64,000 bases of DNA from Oscillospiraceae bacterium (GCA_902796075.1 CADBNN010000040.1:1-64000), one strand, 5' to 3'. Numbered from the stretch's first letter, positions 9,321-20,714 are shown. Translations and numbers: made by a program. Notes: generated by a model not told the origin, from the letters alone.

Positions 9321-9836
9321 ATGAAACGACCTTTTATCGAAACCGGCAAGATCACCGCGCCCCACGGGGTAAGGGGAGAAGTGCGGGTGCAGCCCTGGTG
9401 CGACGCGCCGGAGGATCTGACCCGCTACGCTGTGCTGTATACCGACCCGACGGGTGCCCACGGCCTGCGGGTGCAGTCTGCCCGGGTGCACAAAAGCATG
9501 GTGCTCATGCAGCTGCAGGGGGTGGATTCCGTTGAAGCCGCCGAAGCTTTGCGGGGCCGGACCTTGTATGTGAAGCGGGAAGACCTGGCCCTGCCGGATG
9601 ACCGGATCCTGGTGGCCGACCTGATCGGCTGCCGGGTGCTGGAAACCGCTACCGGCCGGCTGTTGGGGCAGGTGACCCAGGTATCCCAAACCGGCGCCAA
9701 CGACGTGTGGCACGTGACCCGTGAGGGCAAAGAATATCTGGTGCCCGCCATCGGCCCGGTGGTAGACCGGGTGGACCTGGACGACGACGCGGTGTATATT
9801 ACACCGCTGAAAGGGATATTTGAGGATGAGGATTGA
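9321..9836 (+). CDS. rimM: 16S rRNA processing/ribosome maturation factor RimM
   Basis: 171 residues. The N-terminal RimM domain ([20 protein letters not shown]) is followed by a PRC-barrel C-terminal domain ([19 protein letters not shown] ... [13 protein letters not shown]). RimM assists 30S head assembly and binds S19. The ATG is 3 bases after the gpsA stop, and AGGAGTG at the gpsA end is the ribosome binding site. The stop overlaps the trmD start by 11 bases, so translation is probably coupled. Confidence 0.95.
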   Translation: MKRPFIETGKITAPHGVRGEVRVQPWCDAPEDLTRYAVLYTDPTGAHGLRVQSARVHKSMVLMQLQGVDSVEAAEALRGRTLYVKREDLALPDDRILVADLIGCRVLETATGRLLGQVTQVSQTGANDVWHVTREGKEYLVPAIGPVVDRVDLDDDAVYITPLKGIFEDED

Positions 9837-10527
9837 TTTTTTGACCCTGTTTCCCGATCTGTGCATGAACGTGATGCGCGAAAGCGTGATCGGCCGGGCG
9901 GTGGAAAAAGGCTTGATAGACGTGGCTTGCCACAACATTCGGGATTACACCGAAAACCGCCAGAAGCAGGTGGACGACGCACCCTTCGGCGGCGGCATGG
10001 GCATGATCATGCAAGCCCAGCCCATTTATGACTGCTACCGGGCGGTGGAGGCCATGGACCCCCGCCCTTGCCATTTGATCTATTTAACGCCCCAGGGCAA
10101 GACCCTTACCCAGCAGCGGGCGGTGGAACTGTCCGCCATGCCCCGGCTGGCGCTGTTGTGCGGCCATTACGAAGGGGTGGACGAGCGGGTGCTGGAAGAG
10201 CTGGAGCCGGAAGAGATCTCCATCGGCGATTACGTGCTCACCGGCGGCGAACTGCCCGCCCTGGTGCTGGCCGACACGGTGTGCCGCCTGGTGCCCGGCG
10301 TGCTGGCCGACGACGTTTGCTTTACGGAAGAAAGCCACTTTTCCGGCCTGCTGGAATATCCCCAATATTCACGCCCCCGGGTGTGGCGGGGCAGGGAAGT
10401 GCCGGCGGTGCTGTTGTCCGGCCACCACAAAAACATAACGGCCTGGCGGCAGGAGCAGTCGCTGCTGCGCACCCGGCAAAAACGGCCCGATCTGCTGGCA
10501 AAAAAACCGGACGCCGATCCGGATTGA
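9826..10527 (+). CDS. trmD: tRNA (guanine-N1-)-methyltransferase TrmD
   Basis: 233 residues starting [16 protein letters not shown] 9826 is chosen over TTG 9820 because it matches the family N-terminus. The SPOUT trefoil-knot S-adenosylmethionine site is visible: [15 protein letters not shown] and [16 protein letters not shown]. TrmD makes m1G37 in tRNAs to prevent frameshifting. The gene overlaps rimM. No rplS follows, unlike the common rimM-trmD-rplS order. No strong terminator is seen after it; only a weak stem at 10552-10571 precedes the ptsH promoter. Confidence 0.96.
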   Translation: MRIDFLTLFPDLCMNVMRESVIGRAVEKGLIDVACHNIRDYTENRQKQVDDAPFGGGMGMIMQAQPIYDCYRAVEAMDPRPCHLIYLTPQGKTLTQQRAVELSAMPRLALLCGHYEGVDERVLEELEPEEISIGDYVLTGGELPALVLADTVCRLVPGVLADDVCFTEESHFSGLLEYPQYSRPRVWRGREVPAVLLSGHHKNITAWRQEQSLLRTRQKRPDLLAKKPDADPD

Positions 10528-10624
10528 TATGGCAATTCTGCACAAAGCCGCGGGGACAAAAATCCGTCCCTTTGTTGGGGGCGTAAAACTTTGCTTCAAC
10601 CGCCCCGCTTTGCAAAACTTTTCG

Positions 10625-10652
10625 TTGACGAAGCGGTTTTTTGTGCTATAAT
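10625..10652 (+). promoter_or_regulatory. Sigma-A promoter of the HPr gene
   Basis: TTGACG (10625-10630), a 16-bp spacer, then consensus TATAAT (10647-10652). Confidence 0.8.
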
Positions 10653-10698
10653 AAGCATGTAGAAATCTATCGCAATTCAAAGATACGAGGCGAATGAA

Positions 10699-10962
10699 AT
10701 GTTTGTGAAAGACGTTACGGTGCAAAACAAAGTTGGTTTGCATGCGCGGCCGGCCACCTTTTTTATTCAAAAGGCCAATGAATTCCGTTCTTCCATTTGG
10801 GTGGAACGGGAAGATCGCCGTGTAAACGCCAAAAGCTTGCTGGGTGTGCTCAGCCTGGGCATTGTGGGCGGCACCACCATCAGCATCGTGGCCGACGGGC
10901 CCGACGAAGAAGCCGCGGTAGAGGGCCTGGTCAAATTGGTCCAGTCCGGCTTTGCCGAATAA
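10699..10962 (+). CDS. ptsH: HPr phosphocarrier protein
   Basis: 87 residues. GLHARPA places the phosphorylatable His at residue 15, and AKSLLGVLSLG places the regulatory Ser at 46, the site of HPr kinase. Having both sites makes this HPr rather than Crh, which lacks His15. HPr passes phosphate from enzyme I to sugar-specific EIIA proteins and, as HPr-Ser46-P, acts with CcpA in catabolite repression in Firmicutes. It is monocistronic, with its own promoter and a near-perfect terminator. No ptsI or hprK is nearby. The start has CGAGGCG about 9 bases upstream. Confidence 0.93.
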   Translation: MFVKDVTVQNKVGLHARPATFFIQKANEFRSSIWVEREDRRVNAKSLLGVLSLGIVGGTTISIVADGPDEEAAVEGLVKLVQSGFAE

Positions 10963-10975
10963 ACGCAAACACAGC

Positions 10976-11014
10976 AAAAAGGTGTATTGTGAACGCGCAC
11001 AATACACCTTTTTT
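10976..11014 (+). terminator. Terminator after ptsH
   Basis: An 11-bp perfect stem (10981-10991 with 10998-11008), A-run before and six Ts at 11009-11014. Confidence 0.93.
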
Positions 11015-11040
11015 CTTCACGAAGGGAGACTTTTAACGTT

Positions 11041-11685
11041 ATGGCCTTGCAAGGCGTTTTGTTTGATTTAGACGGCACGGTGGCCAACACCCTGGGGGAT
11101 CTGGCCGCCGCCACCAACGCGACGCTGGCACACTTCGGCTTTGCCACCCGGCCGGAAGAAAACTTTTGCCGCTATGTGGGCAACGGCGCCCGCAAGCAGG
11201 TGGAACGGGCGCTGGGCCGGCCCGTGCCGCCCGAAACGTTTGAAGCGTTGTATGCCTGGTATTTGCAATATTATAACACCCACGCCTGCCTGCGCACCCG
11301 GCCTTACGACGGCCTGCCGGCGGTGCTCAACGCCCTGCGGCAACGGGGCCTGCGGCTGGGCATTGTAACCAACAAACCCCAACCCATGGCCGACCAGATC
11401 GCCCACGCTTTGTATGAGGGTGTGTTCGAAGTGGTGTACGGCGCCCGGGAAGACTATCCCCTCAAGCCCGACCCCGCTTCGGCCCGCCTGGCTATGGCGG
11501 CGCTGGATCTCACCCCGGCCAACACCCTGTTTGTGGGGGATTCCGCCGTGGACGTGCAAACCGCCCACAACGCCGGCCTGCCATGCGTGGGAGTGGCCTG
11601 GGGCTTTCGCGGCCGGGCGGAACTAACGGCGGCCGGCGCCGATCAGGTGATCGATTCCCCGGCGGAATTGCTTTCTATTACGTAA
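11041..11685 (+). CDS. HAD-family phosphatase (phosphoglycolate phosphatase-like)
   Basis: 214 residues. Motif I is VLFDLDGTVANT, with nucleophile and acid/base Asp residues. A helical C1 cap of about 65 residues follows, then motif II (GIVTNKP), Lys in PLKPDPAS, and motif IV (FVGDSAVDVQTAHNAG). It resembles Gph/PpaX hydrolases that act on phosphoglycolate or pyrophosphate, but the exact substrate cannot be read from sequence. AAGGGAG precedes the ATG. The last 43 bp overlap the 3' end of hflX on the opposite strand, and no terminator separates them. Confidence 0.88.
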   Translation: MALQGVLFDLDGTVANTLGDLAAATNATLAHFGFATRPEENFCRYVGNGARKQVERALGRPVPPETFEALYAWYLQYYNTHACLRTRPYDGLPAVLNALRQRGLRLGIVTNKPQPMADQIAHALYEGVFEVVYGAREDYPLKPDPASARLAMAALDLTPANTLFVGDSAVDVQTAHNAGLPCVGVAWGFRGRAELTAAGADQVIDSPAELLSIT

Positions 11686-12908
11686 TCTTTCCATTTATCC
11701 CAATCATACCCGTCAACGGTACAGTCCAGCCACAGGCCTTCGGGCCGGTATTCTTCGGCGTGGACGGTGCCGTTTTTGCGTATATAAGCGGCCAGCCCGC
11801 CTTGGGCAAAGGGCAGCAGCAGCCGCACTCGCCGGCGGGTGGGGGGCAGGGCCTGCGCCACCGCCGCCAGCAGGCGGTCCAAACCGGCGCCGTTCAGGGC
11901 CGAAATGCACAGCCCGTCCCGGGGCAGGGCGGCCGGGTCGGCCAGCCGGTCGCATTTATTGAACACGGCCAGCACCGGCGTTTCGCCGCAGCCCAGTTCC
12001 TCCAGCAGCGCCCGGGTTACCCGCAGGTGCTCGTCCGCTTCGGGGCTGGAAAGATCGCACACGTTCAAAATCACGTCGGCCCGCGCCGCTTCTTCCAGGG
12101 TGGAATGAAAGGCTTCCACCAAATGGTGGGGCAGTTTGCGTATCAGGCCTACCGTATCCACCAGCATCACCGTGCGCCCGTCGGGCAGTTTCAGCGCCCG
12201 GGCGGTGGGGTCCAGCGTGGCAAACAGCATGTCTTCCACCAGCACGCCCGCGTCGGTCAGCGCGTTCATCAGGGTAGACTTGCCCGCGTTGGTGTAACCC
12301 ACAATGGCCACGGTGGCCATGCCGTTTTTGCGGCGGCGTTCCCGCTGGCCTGCCCGGCGGGTTTCCAGTTCTTTTAATTGTTCTTTTAAGGCGTAAATGC
12401 GCCGGCGGATGTGGCGCTTGTCGGTTTCCAGTTTGCTTTCGCCCGCGCCCCGGCGCATGCCGATGCCGCCTTGACGTGAAAGCCCCTGCCCCTGGCCGGT
12501 GAGCCGGGGCAGCATATACCGGTAGCGGGCCAGGTCCACTTGAATGCGTCCTTCGCCGGTGCGGGCCCGTTGTGCAAAAATATCCAATATCAGCAGCGTG
12601 CGGTCAATGGTGCGCACGCCGGCGGCTTTTTCAATGTTGCGCTGTTGGGTGGGGGTCAGTTCGCTGTCAAAAATCAGCAGATCGATTTCGTTATTCTTGC
12701 AAAAATCGGTTATTTCGGCCAGTTTGCCGCTGCCAATGCAAGTGGCGTTGTCCGGCACGGGCAGGTTTTGCACCACGGTGGCCACCACCTGCGCGCCGGC
12801 GGTTTCGGCCAATTCGGCCAGTTCGTCCATCAGTGCGTCGGTATCCGGGTCGCCGGTGTTCAGTCCCACCAGCACCGCCCGCTCGGGCTGCTGTGATAAT
12901 TCTATCAT
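11643..12908 (-). CDS. hflX: Ribosome-associated GTPase HflX
   Basis: 421 residues from ATG at 12908 (MIELSQQPERAVLVG), with AGGAGG at 12917-12922. The frame is open 21 codons further upstream, but that part runs into the promoter. The N-terminal HflX ATP-binding-like domain (GLNTGDPDTDALMDELAEL, DLLIFDSELTPTQQRN) is followed by a helical linker (RRGAGESKLETDKRHIR) and a G domain: P-loop GYTNAGKST, DTVGLIRKLP, NKCD. HflX splits stalled or hibernating ribosomes. The 3' end overlaps the convergent HAD phosphatase gene. Confidence 0.95.
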   Translation of the reverse strand: MIELSQQPERAVLVGLNTGDPDTDALMDELAELAETAGAQVVATVVQNLPVPDNATCIGSGKLAEITDFCKNNEIDLLIFDSELTPTQQRNIEKAAGVRTIDRTLLILDIFAQRARTGEGRIQVDLARYRYMLPRLTGQGQGLSRQGGIGMRRGAGESKLETDKRHIRRRIYALKEQLKELETRRAGQRERRRKNGMATVAIVGYTNAGKSTLMNALTDAGVLVEDMLFATLDPTARALKLPDGRTVMLVDTVGLIRKLPHHLVEAFHSTLEEAARADVILNVCDLSSPEADEHLRVTRALLEELGCGETPVLAVFNKCDRLADPAALPRDGLCISALNGAGLDRLLAAVAQALPPTRRRVRLLLPFAQGGLAAYIRKNGTVHAEEYRPEGLWLDCTVDGYDWDKWKDYVIESNSAGESIT

Positions 12909-12942
12909 GCTATGCGCCTCCTGTTGTGTAGTCGCCGGCATC

Positions 12943-12971
12943 AGTGTACCACATTTTGGTCTCGGGCACAA
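12943..12971 (-). promoter_or_regulatory. Sigma-A promoter of hflX
   Basis: On the minus strand: TTGTGC (12971-12966), a 17-bp spacer, then TACACT (12948-12943), 34 bases before the ATG. Confidence 0.65.
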
Positions 12972-13117
12972 CTGTTTTTCGCAAAAACCGGGGGCGGGGA
13001 GCAGGAAGGACGCAAAACAAACAACGGCGCCGTGTGTTTCATAATTTCGTGCAAAACCCTACTGCCGCCGCGATTTTTGCCAAATCGCAGCTTTTTGAAT
13101 TTTTTCAAAACTTCCTC

Positions 13118-13146
13118 TTGACATTTGCATTCGGTTGTAATATAAT
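13118..13146 (+). promoter_or_regulatory. Near-consensus sigma-A promoter of rpoBC
   Basis: TTGACA (13118-13123), a 17-bp spacer, TATAAT (13141-13146): both hexamers are perfect. rpoBC therefore has its own strong promoter here instead of relying on an upstream rplJL transcript. Confidence 0.93.
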
Positions 13147-13275
13147 ACCAAAATGTATCAATATGGGTTCATTTGCTCCTATCGCACCGTTTGCCGGGGG
13201 CAAAACAGCCCGAAAACCGCCTTTTTCGACGGCTTTCAACGTGAATGTTCAACTTGAAATGGAGTGGTAAAACCG

Positions 13276-16200
13276 ATGGTAAATGTGAAGAAAGTACGCC
13301 TTGGCGTGGGTGAACGCATGAGCTTTTCTACCATCAACGAGATTTTGGAGATGCCCAACCTCATCGAGATCCAAAAATCCTCGTATCAATGGTTTATCGA
13401 AAAGGGTCTGCGGGAAGTGCTGTTTGAAATGCCGCCCATCTGCGACTACACCGGCAATTTGGAACTGACCTTTGTAGACTACCGTTTGGAGGATACGCCC
13501 AAATATACCATTATTGAATGCAAAGAGCGGGACGCTACCTATGCCGCCGCCCTGCGGGTAACGGCGCGTCTGCTCAACCGGGAAACGGGCGAAATCAAAG
13601 AAAGCGAAGTGTTTATGGGCGATTTCCCGCTCATGACGCCCTACGGCACCTTTGTGATCAACGGGGCCGAGCGCGCTATCGTTTCGCAGCTCATTCGTTC
13701 TCCCGGCGCGTATTTTGACCAGACCATCGATAAGTCCGGCCGGCATTTGTTCAATTCCACCATTATCCCCACCCGGGGCGCCTGGCTGGAATATGAAACC
13801 GACCAGAATGAGATTCTGTATGTGCGCATCGATAAAAACCGCAAGCTGCCCCTCACCACCTTCCTGCGGGCCATCGGCCTGGGCAGCGCCGAACAAATCA
13901 AAGAATACTTCGGCGAAAACGAACGCCTGCTGGTCACGCTGGAAAAAGACCTGGCCCAAAACACCGAAGAAGCCTTGCTGGAAGTGTACAAAAAACTGCG
14001 CCCCGGCGAGCCTTTCACGGTAGAAGGCGCCCAACAGCACCTGCACAACCTGTTCTTTGATCCCCTGCGGTATGACCTGGCCCACGTGGGGCGGTATAAA
14101 TACAATAAAAAACTGGCGCTGGCGCCCCGTCTGGCCGGCCGGACCCTCACCCGTCCGGTGGCCGACCCCCGCACCGGCGAAGTGCTGGCCGAAGCCGGCG
14201 TTACCGTTTCCCGCGCGCTGGCGGAAGAACTGGACCGCAAAGGCGTGCGCGAAGCGTTTGTGGCCGTGGAATATGAAGGGATGGAAAGCGAACACAAAAT
14301 CATTTGCAACGGCACCGTGCCGATGGAAGATTATGTTTCTTTCGATCCCGAAGAATGCGGCATTACCGAGCGCGTGTTCTTTAACGTGCTGTGCCGCCTG
14401 ATGGATGAAAACGGCGATGAAGAAAGCCTGAAGGCCGCCGTGATCGCCCATCGGGACGAGCTGGTGCCCTCCCACATCACCGTAGACGATATTTTCGCCA
14501 CCGTCAGCTACATTCTGGGCCTGCAATACGGCATCGGCAATGTGGACGACATCGACCACCTGGGCAACCGCCGCATCCGCTGCGTGGGCGAACTGCTGCA
14601 AAACCAGTTCCGCATCGGCATCACCCGTATGGAACGGGTCGTGCGGGAAAAAATGACCATCCAGGCCCAGGATCTGGACGCGGTCACGCCCCAATCGCTC
14701 ATCAACATCCGGCCTGTGGTGGCGGCTATTAAAGAGTTCTTCGGTTCTTCGCCGCTGTCTCAGTTTATGGACCAGAACAACCCGCTGGCCGAACTCACCC
14801 ACAAACGCCGTTTGTCCGCGCTGGGCCCCGGCGGTTTGTCCCGTGACCGGGCCGGGTTTGAAGTGCGCGACGTGCACTACAGCCACTATGGCCGCATGTG
14901 TCCTATTGAAACGCCTGAAGGCCCCAACATCGGCTTGATCTCGTATTTGGCCACCTATGCCCGCATCAACAAATACGGGTTTATTGAAGCACCCTTCCGC
15001 CGGGTAGACAAAAAAACCGGCGTGGTGCTAAACGAAGTGGTGTATATGACCGCCGACCAGGAAGATGAATTTATTGTGGTGCAGGCCAACGAACCGCTGG
15101 ACGAAAAGGGCCGCTTTGCCCGGGCCAAGGTTTCCGCCCGCTGCCGGGATGAATTTATTGAAGTGGAACGGGAACGGGCCGACTTTATGGACGTTTCGCC
15201 TAAAATGGTTATTTCGGTGGCCACTTCGCTTATTCCTTTCCTGGAAAACGACGACGCCAACCGCGCCCTGATGGGCGCCAACATGCAGCGCCAGGCTGTG
15301 CCGCTGCTTAAAACCGACGCGCCCATCGTGGGCACCGGTATGGAATACAAAGCCGCGGTAGACTCGGGCGTTTGCGTGCTGTGCAACCGGCCCGGCACGG
15401 TCACCCACGTGCAGGCCGACCGAATCGATATCCTCACCGACGAAGGGGAGACCGATTCTTACGAAGTCACCAAGTTCCTGCGTTCCAACCAGGGCACCTG
15501 CATCAACCAGCGCCCGGTGGTGAACGAAGGCGACCGGGTGGAAAAAGATCAGGTGATCGCCGACGGCCCCGCCACCGACCACGGTGAACTGGCCCTGGGC
15601 AAAAACGCCCTCATCGGCTTTATGACCTGGGAAGGCTATAACTACGAAGACGCCGTGCTCATCAACGAAAAAGTGGTGCGGGACGACGTGTTCACCTCCA
15701 TTCATATTGAAGAATACGAACTGGAATCCCGCGATACCAAGCTGGGACCCGAAGACATCACCCGCGATATTCCCAACGTGGGCGAAGACGCGCTGAAGGA
15801 TCTGGACGAGCGGGGCATTATCCGCATCGGCGCCGAAGTGCGTGCGGGCGATATTCTGGTGGGCAAGGTCACGCCTAAGGGCGAAACCGAAATGACCGCC
15901 GAAGAACGCTTGCTGCGGGCCATTTTCGGCGAAAAGGCGCGGGAAGTGCGCGATACCTCTTTGCGGGTGCCCCACGGCGAATACGGCACGGTGGTAGACG
16001 TGAAGATCTTTGACCGCCACAACTGTTCCGAACTCAACCCCGGCGTTAACATGGTGGTGCGCTGCTACATTGCCCAAAAACGCAAAATCTCCGTGGGCGA
16101 TAAAATGGCCGGCCGCCACGGCAACAAGGGCGTTGTGTCCCGCATTTTGCCGGTGGAGGATATGCCGTTCCTGCCGGACGGCACGCCGCTGGACATTGTG

Positions 16201-16983
16201 CTCAATCCCTTGGGCGTTCCGTCCCGTATGAACATCGGCCAGGTGCTGGAAGTCCACTTGGGCTACGCCGCCCGCGCGCTGGGCTGGAAGGTTTGCACCC
16301 CCGTGTTTGACGGCGCCCATGAAGACGATATTCGCCAACTGCTGCAGCAGGCCGGTTTGGCGGAAGACGGCAAAACCGATTTGTACGACGGCCGCACCGG
16401 CCGCAAGTTTGATAACCGCGTTACCGTGGGTATCATGTACTTCTTAAAACTGCACCATTTGGTGGACGATAAGATCCACGCCCGTTCCACCGGCCCCTAT
16501 TCGCTGGTTACGCAGCAGCCTTTGGGCGGCAAAGCCCAGTTTGGCGGCCAGCGCTTCGGCGAAATGGAAGTGTGGGCGCTGGAAGCTTACGGCGCCGCTT
16601 ACACCCTGCAAGAGATCCTCACCGTTAAGTCGGACGACGTGGTGGGCCGCGTAAAGACCTATGAAGCCATCGTTAAGGGTCAAAACGTGCCCAAGCCCGG
16701 CGTGCCGGAATCCTTCAAGGTGCTCATCAAAGAACTCCAGTCCCTGGGTCTGGACGTGAAAGTGCTGGACGCCGAAGGGGAAGAGATCGATCTGAAGCAG
16801 TCCTTTGACGATGACGACGATATCGTGGGCATCCCCGTGCAGTTGGAAGAAGACATGGTGGCCGACGACCTGACCGGCTACAGCATGGAAGACGAAGAGG
16901 GCAACCCCATTGCCGAAGAGGATGAGGATGCCGCTTATGACGACGCCGACGGTTACGCCGACGATATGGACGAAGCGTATTAA
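13276..16983 (+). CDS. rpoB: RNA polymerase beta subunit
   Basis: 1235 residues from ATG 13276 with GGAGTGG 8 bases upstream; the in-frame GTG 13264 overlaps that site. Fork-loop/rifampicin region: [19 protein letters not shown] then [19 protein letters not shown], and [19 protein letters not shown] follows. The positions equal to E. coli Q513, D516, H526 and S531 are wild-type; the E. coli Q510 position is Pro here (residue 493). [13 protein letters not shown] and the C-terminal clamp [18 protein letters not shown] are conserved. The last 60 or so residues are an acidic tail (DDDDDIVGI ... [14 protein letters not shown]) beyond the conserved core, as seen in clostridia. It is followed at 14 bp by rpoC. 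Confidence 0.98.
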   Translation: MVNVKKVRLGVGERMSFSTINEILEMPNLIEIQKSSYQWFIEKGLREVLFEMPPICDYTGNLELTFVDYRLEDTPKYTIIECKERDATYAAALRVTARLLNRETGEIKESEVFMGDFPLMTPYGTFVINGAERAIVSQLIRSPGAYFDQTIDKSGRHLFNSTIIPTRGAWLEYETDQNEILYVRIDKNRKLPLTTFLRAIGLGSAEQIKEYFGENERLLVTLEKDLAQNTEEALLEVYKKLRPGEPFTVEGAQQHLHNLFFDPLRYDLAHVGRYKYNKKLALAPRLAGRTLTRPVADPRTGEVLAEAGVTVSRALAEELDRKGVREAFVAVEYEGMESEHKIICNGTVPMEDYVSFDPEECGITERVFFNVLCRLMDENGDEESLKAAVIAHRDELVPSHITVDDIFATVSYILGLQYGIGNVDDIDHLGNRRIRCVGELLQNQFRIGITRMERVVREKMTIQAQDLDAVTPQSLINIRPVVAAIKEFFGSSPLSQFMDQNNPLAELTHKRRLSALGPGGLSRDRAGFEVRDVHYSHYGRMCPIETPEGPNIGLISYLATYARINKYGFIEAPFRRVDKKTGVVLNEVVYMTADQEDEFIVVQANEPLDEKGRFARAKVSARCRDEFIEVERERADFMDVSPKMVISVATSLIPFLENDDANRALMGANMQRQAVPLLKTDAPIVGTGMEYKAAVDSGVCVLCNRPGTVTHVQADRIDILTDEGETDSYEVTKFLRSNQGTCINQRPVVNEGDRVEKDQVIADGPATDHGELALGKNALIGFMTWEGYNYEDAVLINEKVVRDDVFTSIHIEEYELESRDTKLGPEDITRDIPNVGEDALKDLDERGIIRIGAEVRAGDILVGKVTPKGETEMTAEERLLRAIFGEKAREVRDTSLRVPHGEYGTVVDVKIFDRHNCSELNPGVNMVVRCYIAQKRKISVGDKMAGRHGNKGVVSRILPVEDMPFLPDGTPLDIVLNPLGVPSRMNIGQVLEVHLGYAARALGWKVCTPVFDGAHEDDIRQLLQQAGLAEDGKTDLYDGRTGRKFDNRVTVGIMYFLKLHHLVDDKIHARSTGPYSLVTQQPLGGKAQFGGQRFGEMEVWALEAYGAAYTLQEILTVKSDDVVGRVKTYEAIVKGQNVPKPGVPESFKVLIKELQSLGLDVKVLDAEGEEIDLKQSFDDDDDIVGIPVQLEEDMVADDLTGYSMEDEEGNPIAEEDEDAAYDDADGYADDMDEAY

Positions 16984-16997
16984 GGAGGTAGGAATCG

Positions 16998-19900
16998 ATG
17001 CAGGCAGAAACCAAAAAAGAACTGGAATTTGAATCCATTAAAATCGGCCTTGCCTCGCCCGAACAGATCCGCAGCTGGTCTTACGGCGAAGTGACCAAGC
17101 CCGAAACCATCAACTATCGCTCCTTAAAACCCGAACGGGACGGTTTGTTTTGCGAAAAGATCTTTGGACCCACCAAGGACTGGGAATGCCATTGCGGCAA
17201 ATATAAACGCATTCGCTACAAGGGCCGCATTTGCGACCGCTGCGGCGTAGAGATCACCCGCGCCAAAGTGCGCCGGGAACGCATGGGCTCCATTGAACTG
17301 GCCGCCCCCGTTTCGCACATTTGGTATTTTAAGGGCATCCCGTCCCGCATGGGCCTCATTCTGGACATTTCGCCCCGTCTGCTGGAGCAGGTGCTGTATT
17401 TTTCCCAGTATATCGTAACCGATCCGGGCAACACCCCGCTGGTGAAAAAACAGCTGCTCAACGAAAAGCAGTACCGGGAAATGGAAGAAAAGTATGAGGA
17501 CGATTTTGAAGCCATGATGGGCGCCGAGGCCATCAAAAAACTGCTGGCCGAAATCGACCTGGACGCCCTGAGCGCCGAAATCCACGAAGAACTGGAAAAC
17601 GCCACCGGCCAAAAGCGGGTCAAAATCCTCAAACGGCTGGACGTGGTGGAATCCTTCCGCCTTTCGGGCAACCGCCCCGAATGGATGATTCTGGACGTGG
17701 TGCCGGTCATCCCGCCCGATCTGCGCCCCATGGTGCAGCTGGACGGCGGCCGTTTCGCCACCTCCGACCTGAACGACCTGTATCGCCGGGTCATCAACCG
17801 CAACAACCGGTTAAAACGCCTGCTGGAACTGGGCGCGCCGGACATCATTGTGCGCAACGAAAAACGTATGCTGCAAGAAGCGGTGGACGCCCTGATCGAA
17901 AACGGCCGCCGCGGCCGTCCGGTCACCGGCCCCAGCAACCGGCCGCTCAAGTCCTTGTCCGATATGCTCAAGGGCAAGCAGGGCCGTTTCCGGCAAAACC
18001 TGCTGGGCAAACGTGTGGACTATTCCGGCCGTTCGGTTATCGTGGTTGGGCCGGAACTGAAAATGTATCAGTGCGGCCTGCCCAAAGAAATGGCGCTGGA
18101 ACTGTTTAAACCCTTTGTGATGAAGCGCCTGGTGGAAACCGGCGCCACCGCCAACATCAAGCAAGCCCGCAAAATGATAGACAGGGTGAAGGACGAAGTT
18201 TGGGACGCGCTGGAAACGGTGATCAAAGACCATCCCGTGCTGCTTAACCGCGCCCCCACGCTGCACCGTTTGGGCATTCAGGCCTTTGAACCGGTGCTGG
18301 TGGAAGGCCGCGCCTTAAAACTGCACCCGCTGGTGTGTACCGCTTATAACGCCGACTTTGACGGCGACCAAATGGCCGTGCACGTGCCCCTTTCGGCCGA
18401 AGCCCAGGCTGAAGCCCGCCTGCTTATGCTGGCGGCCAACAACCTGCTTAAGCCCTCCGACGGCAAGCCGGTGGTGGTGCCCACCCAGGATATGGTGCTG
18501 GGTTCCTACTACCTCACGCTGGTGCGCCCGGACGAACCCGGCGCCGGCAAAGTGTTCCGCGACCGGGACGAAGCCCGCATGGCGTATGACGATAACGTCA
18601 TTGGCCTGCACGCGCCCATCAAAGTGCGCTACACCGGCAAAAACGCCGCCGGCGAACGCATCACCCGCCTGCTGGATACCACCATGGGCTACATCATCTT
18701 CAACGATTCCATTCCCCAGGACCTGGGTTTTGTGGACCGCACCCAGCCCAACCGGGAACTGGACCTGGAAATCAACTTCCACTTTGATGAAGACGGCAAC
18801 CCCGTGGCCAACAAGGTTGACAAAGGCAAGCTGGGCAAGATCATTGACCGCTGCATCAAGATCCACGGCACCACCATCACCAGCGAGGTGCTGGATAAGA
18901 TCAAAGCCACCGGTTACCATTATTCCACCCGCGGCGCCATTACCGTGGCGGTGTGCGATGCGGTGATCCCACCTGCCAAAAAGCAGATGATCGCCGACGC
19001 CGAAGCGGAGATCGACGTGATCCATCGCGAATTTAAGCGCGGCCTCATCAGCGACGATGAACGCCACCGTTTGGTGGTGGACGTGTGGGATAAAACCACC
19101 GGCGACGTTTCCAACGCCCTGAAGGATAACCTGGACGAATACAATCCCATCTATATGATGGCCGATTCCGGCGCCCGTGGTTCCATGAACCAGATCCGTC
19201 AGCTGGCCGGCATGCGCGGCCTGATCGCCAACACCTCCGGCCGTACCATTGAAACCCCCATCCGTTCCAACTACCGCGAAGGTTTGAATATTCTGGAATA
19301 CTTCATTTCCTCCCGCGGCGCCCGTAAAGGCTTGGCCGATACCGCGCTGCGTACCGCCGACTCGGGTTATTTGACCCGCCGCCTGGTGGACGTTTCGCAA
19401 GACGTGATCATCCGCGAAGACGATTGCGGCGCCCATATCGGTATTGAAGTGTATGATATCAAAGAAGGCAAAAACGTGATCGAGCCGTTGTCTGAACGGT
19501 TGCTGGGCCGGTATTTGATCGAAGACTTCTATCATCCCGAAACCGGCGAACTGGTAATGGATAACCAGCACATGATCACCGAAGCCGACGCCGCCCGCAT
19601 TGTGGCCACCGGCGTGGAACGCATCAAGATCCGTTCGGTGCTCAACTGCCGCGCCAAACACGGCGTGTGCAAAAAGTGCTACGGCGCCAACCTGGCCAAC
19701 GGCAAACTGGTTTCGCAAGGCGAGGCCGTGGGCATTGTGGCCGCTCAGTCCATCGGCGAACCCGGCACCCAGCTCACCATGCGTACCTTCCATACCGGCG
19801 GTATCGCGTCGGCGGAAGATATCACCCAAGGTCTGCCCCGTGTAGAAGAACTGTTTGAAGCCCGTCGGCCCAAAAAAGCGGCTATCATCGCCGGCATTCC

Positions 19901-20657
19901 GGGCGTGGTGCACATTCAGGAGGTCAAACGGAACTACGAAGTGACCGTGACCAACGACGAAACGGGCGATCAGCGCAGCTACACCGTGCCTTACGGCTAC
20001 CACATTATTGTGGAAGACGGCGCCGAAGTGAAAGCCGGCCAATCCATTACCGAAGGCTCTCTCTATCCCCAAGACGTGCTGGACGCCTGCGGTGTGGAAG
20101 CGGTGCAAGACTACATCATCGCGCAGGTGCAAAGCGTGTATCGCACCCAGGGTGTTGATATCAACGATAAGCACATCGAAGTGATCGTGCGCCAGATGAT
20201 GAAAAAGGTCAAAGTGCTGGAAGCGGGCGACACCGACCTGCTGGCCGGCGCCCTGGCCGAACGCAGCCGCTATTATGCCGAAAACGAAGCCATTCAGGCG
20301 CGTATTGACGCCGGCGAGACCCATGAAGACGGCACGCCCCTGCAGCTGGCTGTTTGCGAGCCCGTGCTGCTGGGTATCTGCAAGGCCGCCCTGGCTTCCG
20401 ATTCCTTCCTGTCGGCCGCTTCCTTCCAGGAAACCGCCAAAGTGTTGACCGACGCCGCCATCAAGGGCAAGGTAGACGCGTTGATCGGCCTGAAGGAAAA
20501 CGTCATCATCGGCAACCTGGTGCCTTCCGGCACCGGCATGAAGAACAATTACCTGGATTGGGAAGAAGGCGACGGCATGCATGCCACCGTGGGCGACGCT
20601 TTTGCGGCCGCTCTCAAACAAGCCGCCGAATCCGAACAGGCTTCTGCCGAAGAATAA
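16998..20657 (+). CDS. rpoC: RNA polymerase beta' subunit
   Basis: 1219 residues. The N-terminal zinc ribbon is [20 protein letters not shown]. The catalytic Mg site NADFDGDQM is at residues 451-459. The bridge helix/trigger-loop region has [18 protein letters not shown] and [10 protein letters not shown], with a second zinc site at [21 protein letters not shown] at 16982-16989 is the ribosome binding site. No large lineage-specific insertion is seen relative to the usual Firmicutes length of about 1200. It is cotranscribed with rpoB, and a strong terminator follows. Confidence 0.98.
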   Translation: MQAETKKELEFESIKIGLASPEQIRSWSYGEVTKPETINYRSLKPERDGLFCEKIFGPTKDWECHCGKYKRIRYKGRICDRCGVEITRAKVRRERMGSIELAAPVSHIWYFKGIPSRMGLILDISPRLLEQVLYFSQYIVTDPGNTPLVKKQLLNEKQYREMEEKYEDDFEAMMGAEAIKKLLAEIDLDALSAEIHEELENATGQKRVKILKRLDVVESFRLSGNRPEWMILDVVPVIPPDLRPMVQLDGGRFATSDLNDLYRRVINRNNRLKRLLELGAPDIIVRNEKRMLQEAVDALIENGRRGRPVTGPSNRPLKSLSDMLKGKQGRFRQNLLGKRVDYSGRSVIVVGPELKMYQCGLPKEMALELFKPFVMKRLVETGATANIKQARKMIDRVKDEVWDALETVIKDHPVLLNRAPTLHRLGIQAFEPVLVEGRALKLHPLVCTAYNADFDGDQMAVHVPLSAEAQAEARLLMLAANNLLKPSDGKPVVVPTQDMVLGSYYLTLVRPDEPGAGKVFRDRDEARMAYDDNVIGLHAPIKVRYTGKNAAGERITRLLDTTMGYIIFNDSIPQDLGFVDRTQPNRELDLEINFHFDEDGNPVANKVDKGKLGKIIDRCIKIHGTTITSEVLDKIKATGYHYSTRGAITVAVCDAVIPPAKKQMIADAEAEIDVIHREFKRGLISDDERHRLVVDVWDKTTGDVSNALKDNLDEYNPIYMMADSGARGSMNQIRQLAGMRGLIANTSGRTIETPIRSNYREGLNILEYFISSRGARKGLADTALRTADSGYLTRRLVDVSQDVIIREDDCGAHIGIEVYDIKEGKNVIEPLSERLLGRYLIEDFYHPETGELVMDNQHMITEADAARIVATGVERIKIRSVLNCRAKHGVCKKCYGANLANGKLVSQGEAVGIVAAQSIGEPGTQLTMRTFHTGGIASAEDITQGLPRVEELFEARRPKKAAIIAGIPGVVHIQEVKRNYEVTVTNDETGDQRSYTVPYGYHIIVEDGAEVKAGQSITEGSLYPQDVLDACGVEAVQDYIIAQVQSVYRTQGVDINDKHIEVIVRQMMKKVKVLEAGDTDLLAGALAERSRYYAENEAIQARIDAGETHEDGTPLQLAVCEPVLLGICKAALASDSFLSAASFQETAKVLTDAAIKGKVDALIGLKENVIIGNLVPSGTGMKNNYLDWEEGDGMHATVGDAFAAALKQAAESEQASAEE

Positions 20658-20667
20658 ACCAGCCCTG

Positions 20668-20702
20668 CCGGCCGGATCTTTTACGATCCGGCCGGTTTTT
20701 TT
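20668..20702 (+). terminator. Terminator of rpoBC
   Basis: An 11-bp perfect GC-rich stem (20668-20678 with 20685-20695), 6-base loop, then seven Ts. Confidence 0.95.
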
Positions 20703-20714
20703 GTCGGCTTTGGC

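Larger units (their letters stand above)
12909..13275. other. Intergenic region between hflX and rpoB
   Basis: It holds the divergent hflX promoter (12943-12971) and rpoB promoter (13118-13146). About 145 bp between them shows no gene. The rpoB leader (about 13153-13275) contains a short stem: GTTTGCC pairs with GGCAAAAC near 13188-13205. No terminator-like T-run follows it, so attenuation is not supported. Confidence 0.6.

Noticed and set aside
10552-10573. Terminator after trmD
   Set aside because: The stem is only 5-6 bp with a G-U pair and a weak T-run; not called.
13147-13275. Attenuator in the rpoB leader
   Set aside because: A short stem exists near 13188-13205 but no T-run or alternative structure is visible.
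13249-14886. 545-codon open frame antisense to rpoB
   Set aside because: Mirror of rpoB codon bias; the composition (His/Gln/Val/Gly-rich) is typical of antisense shadows.
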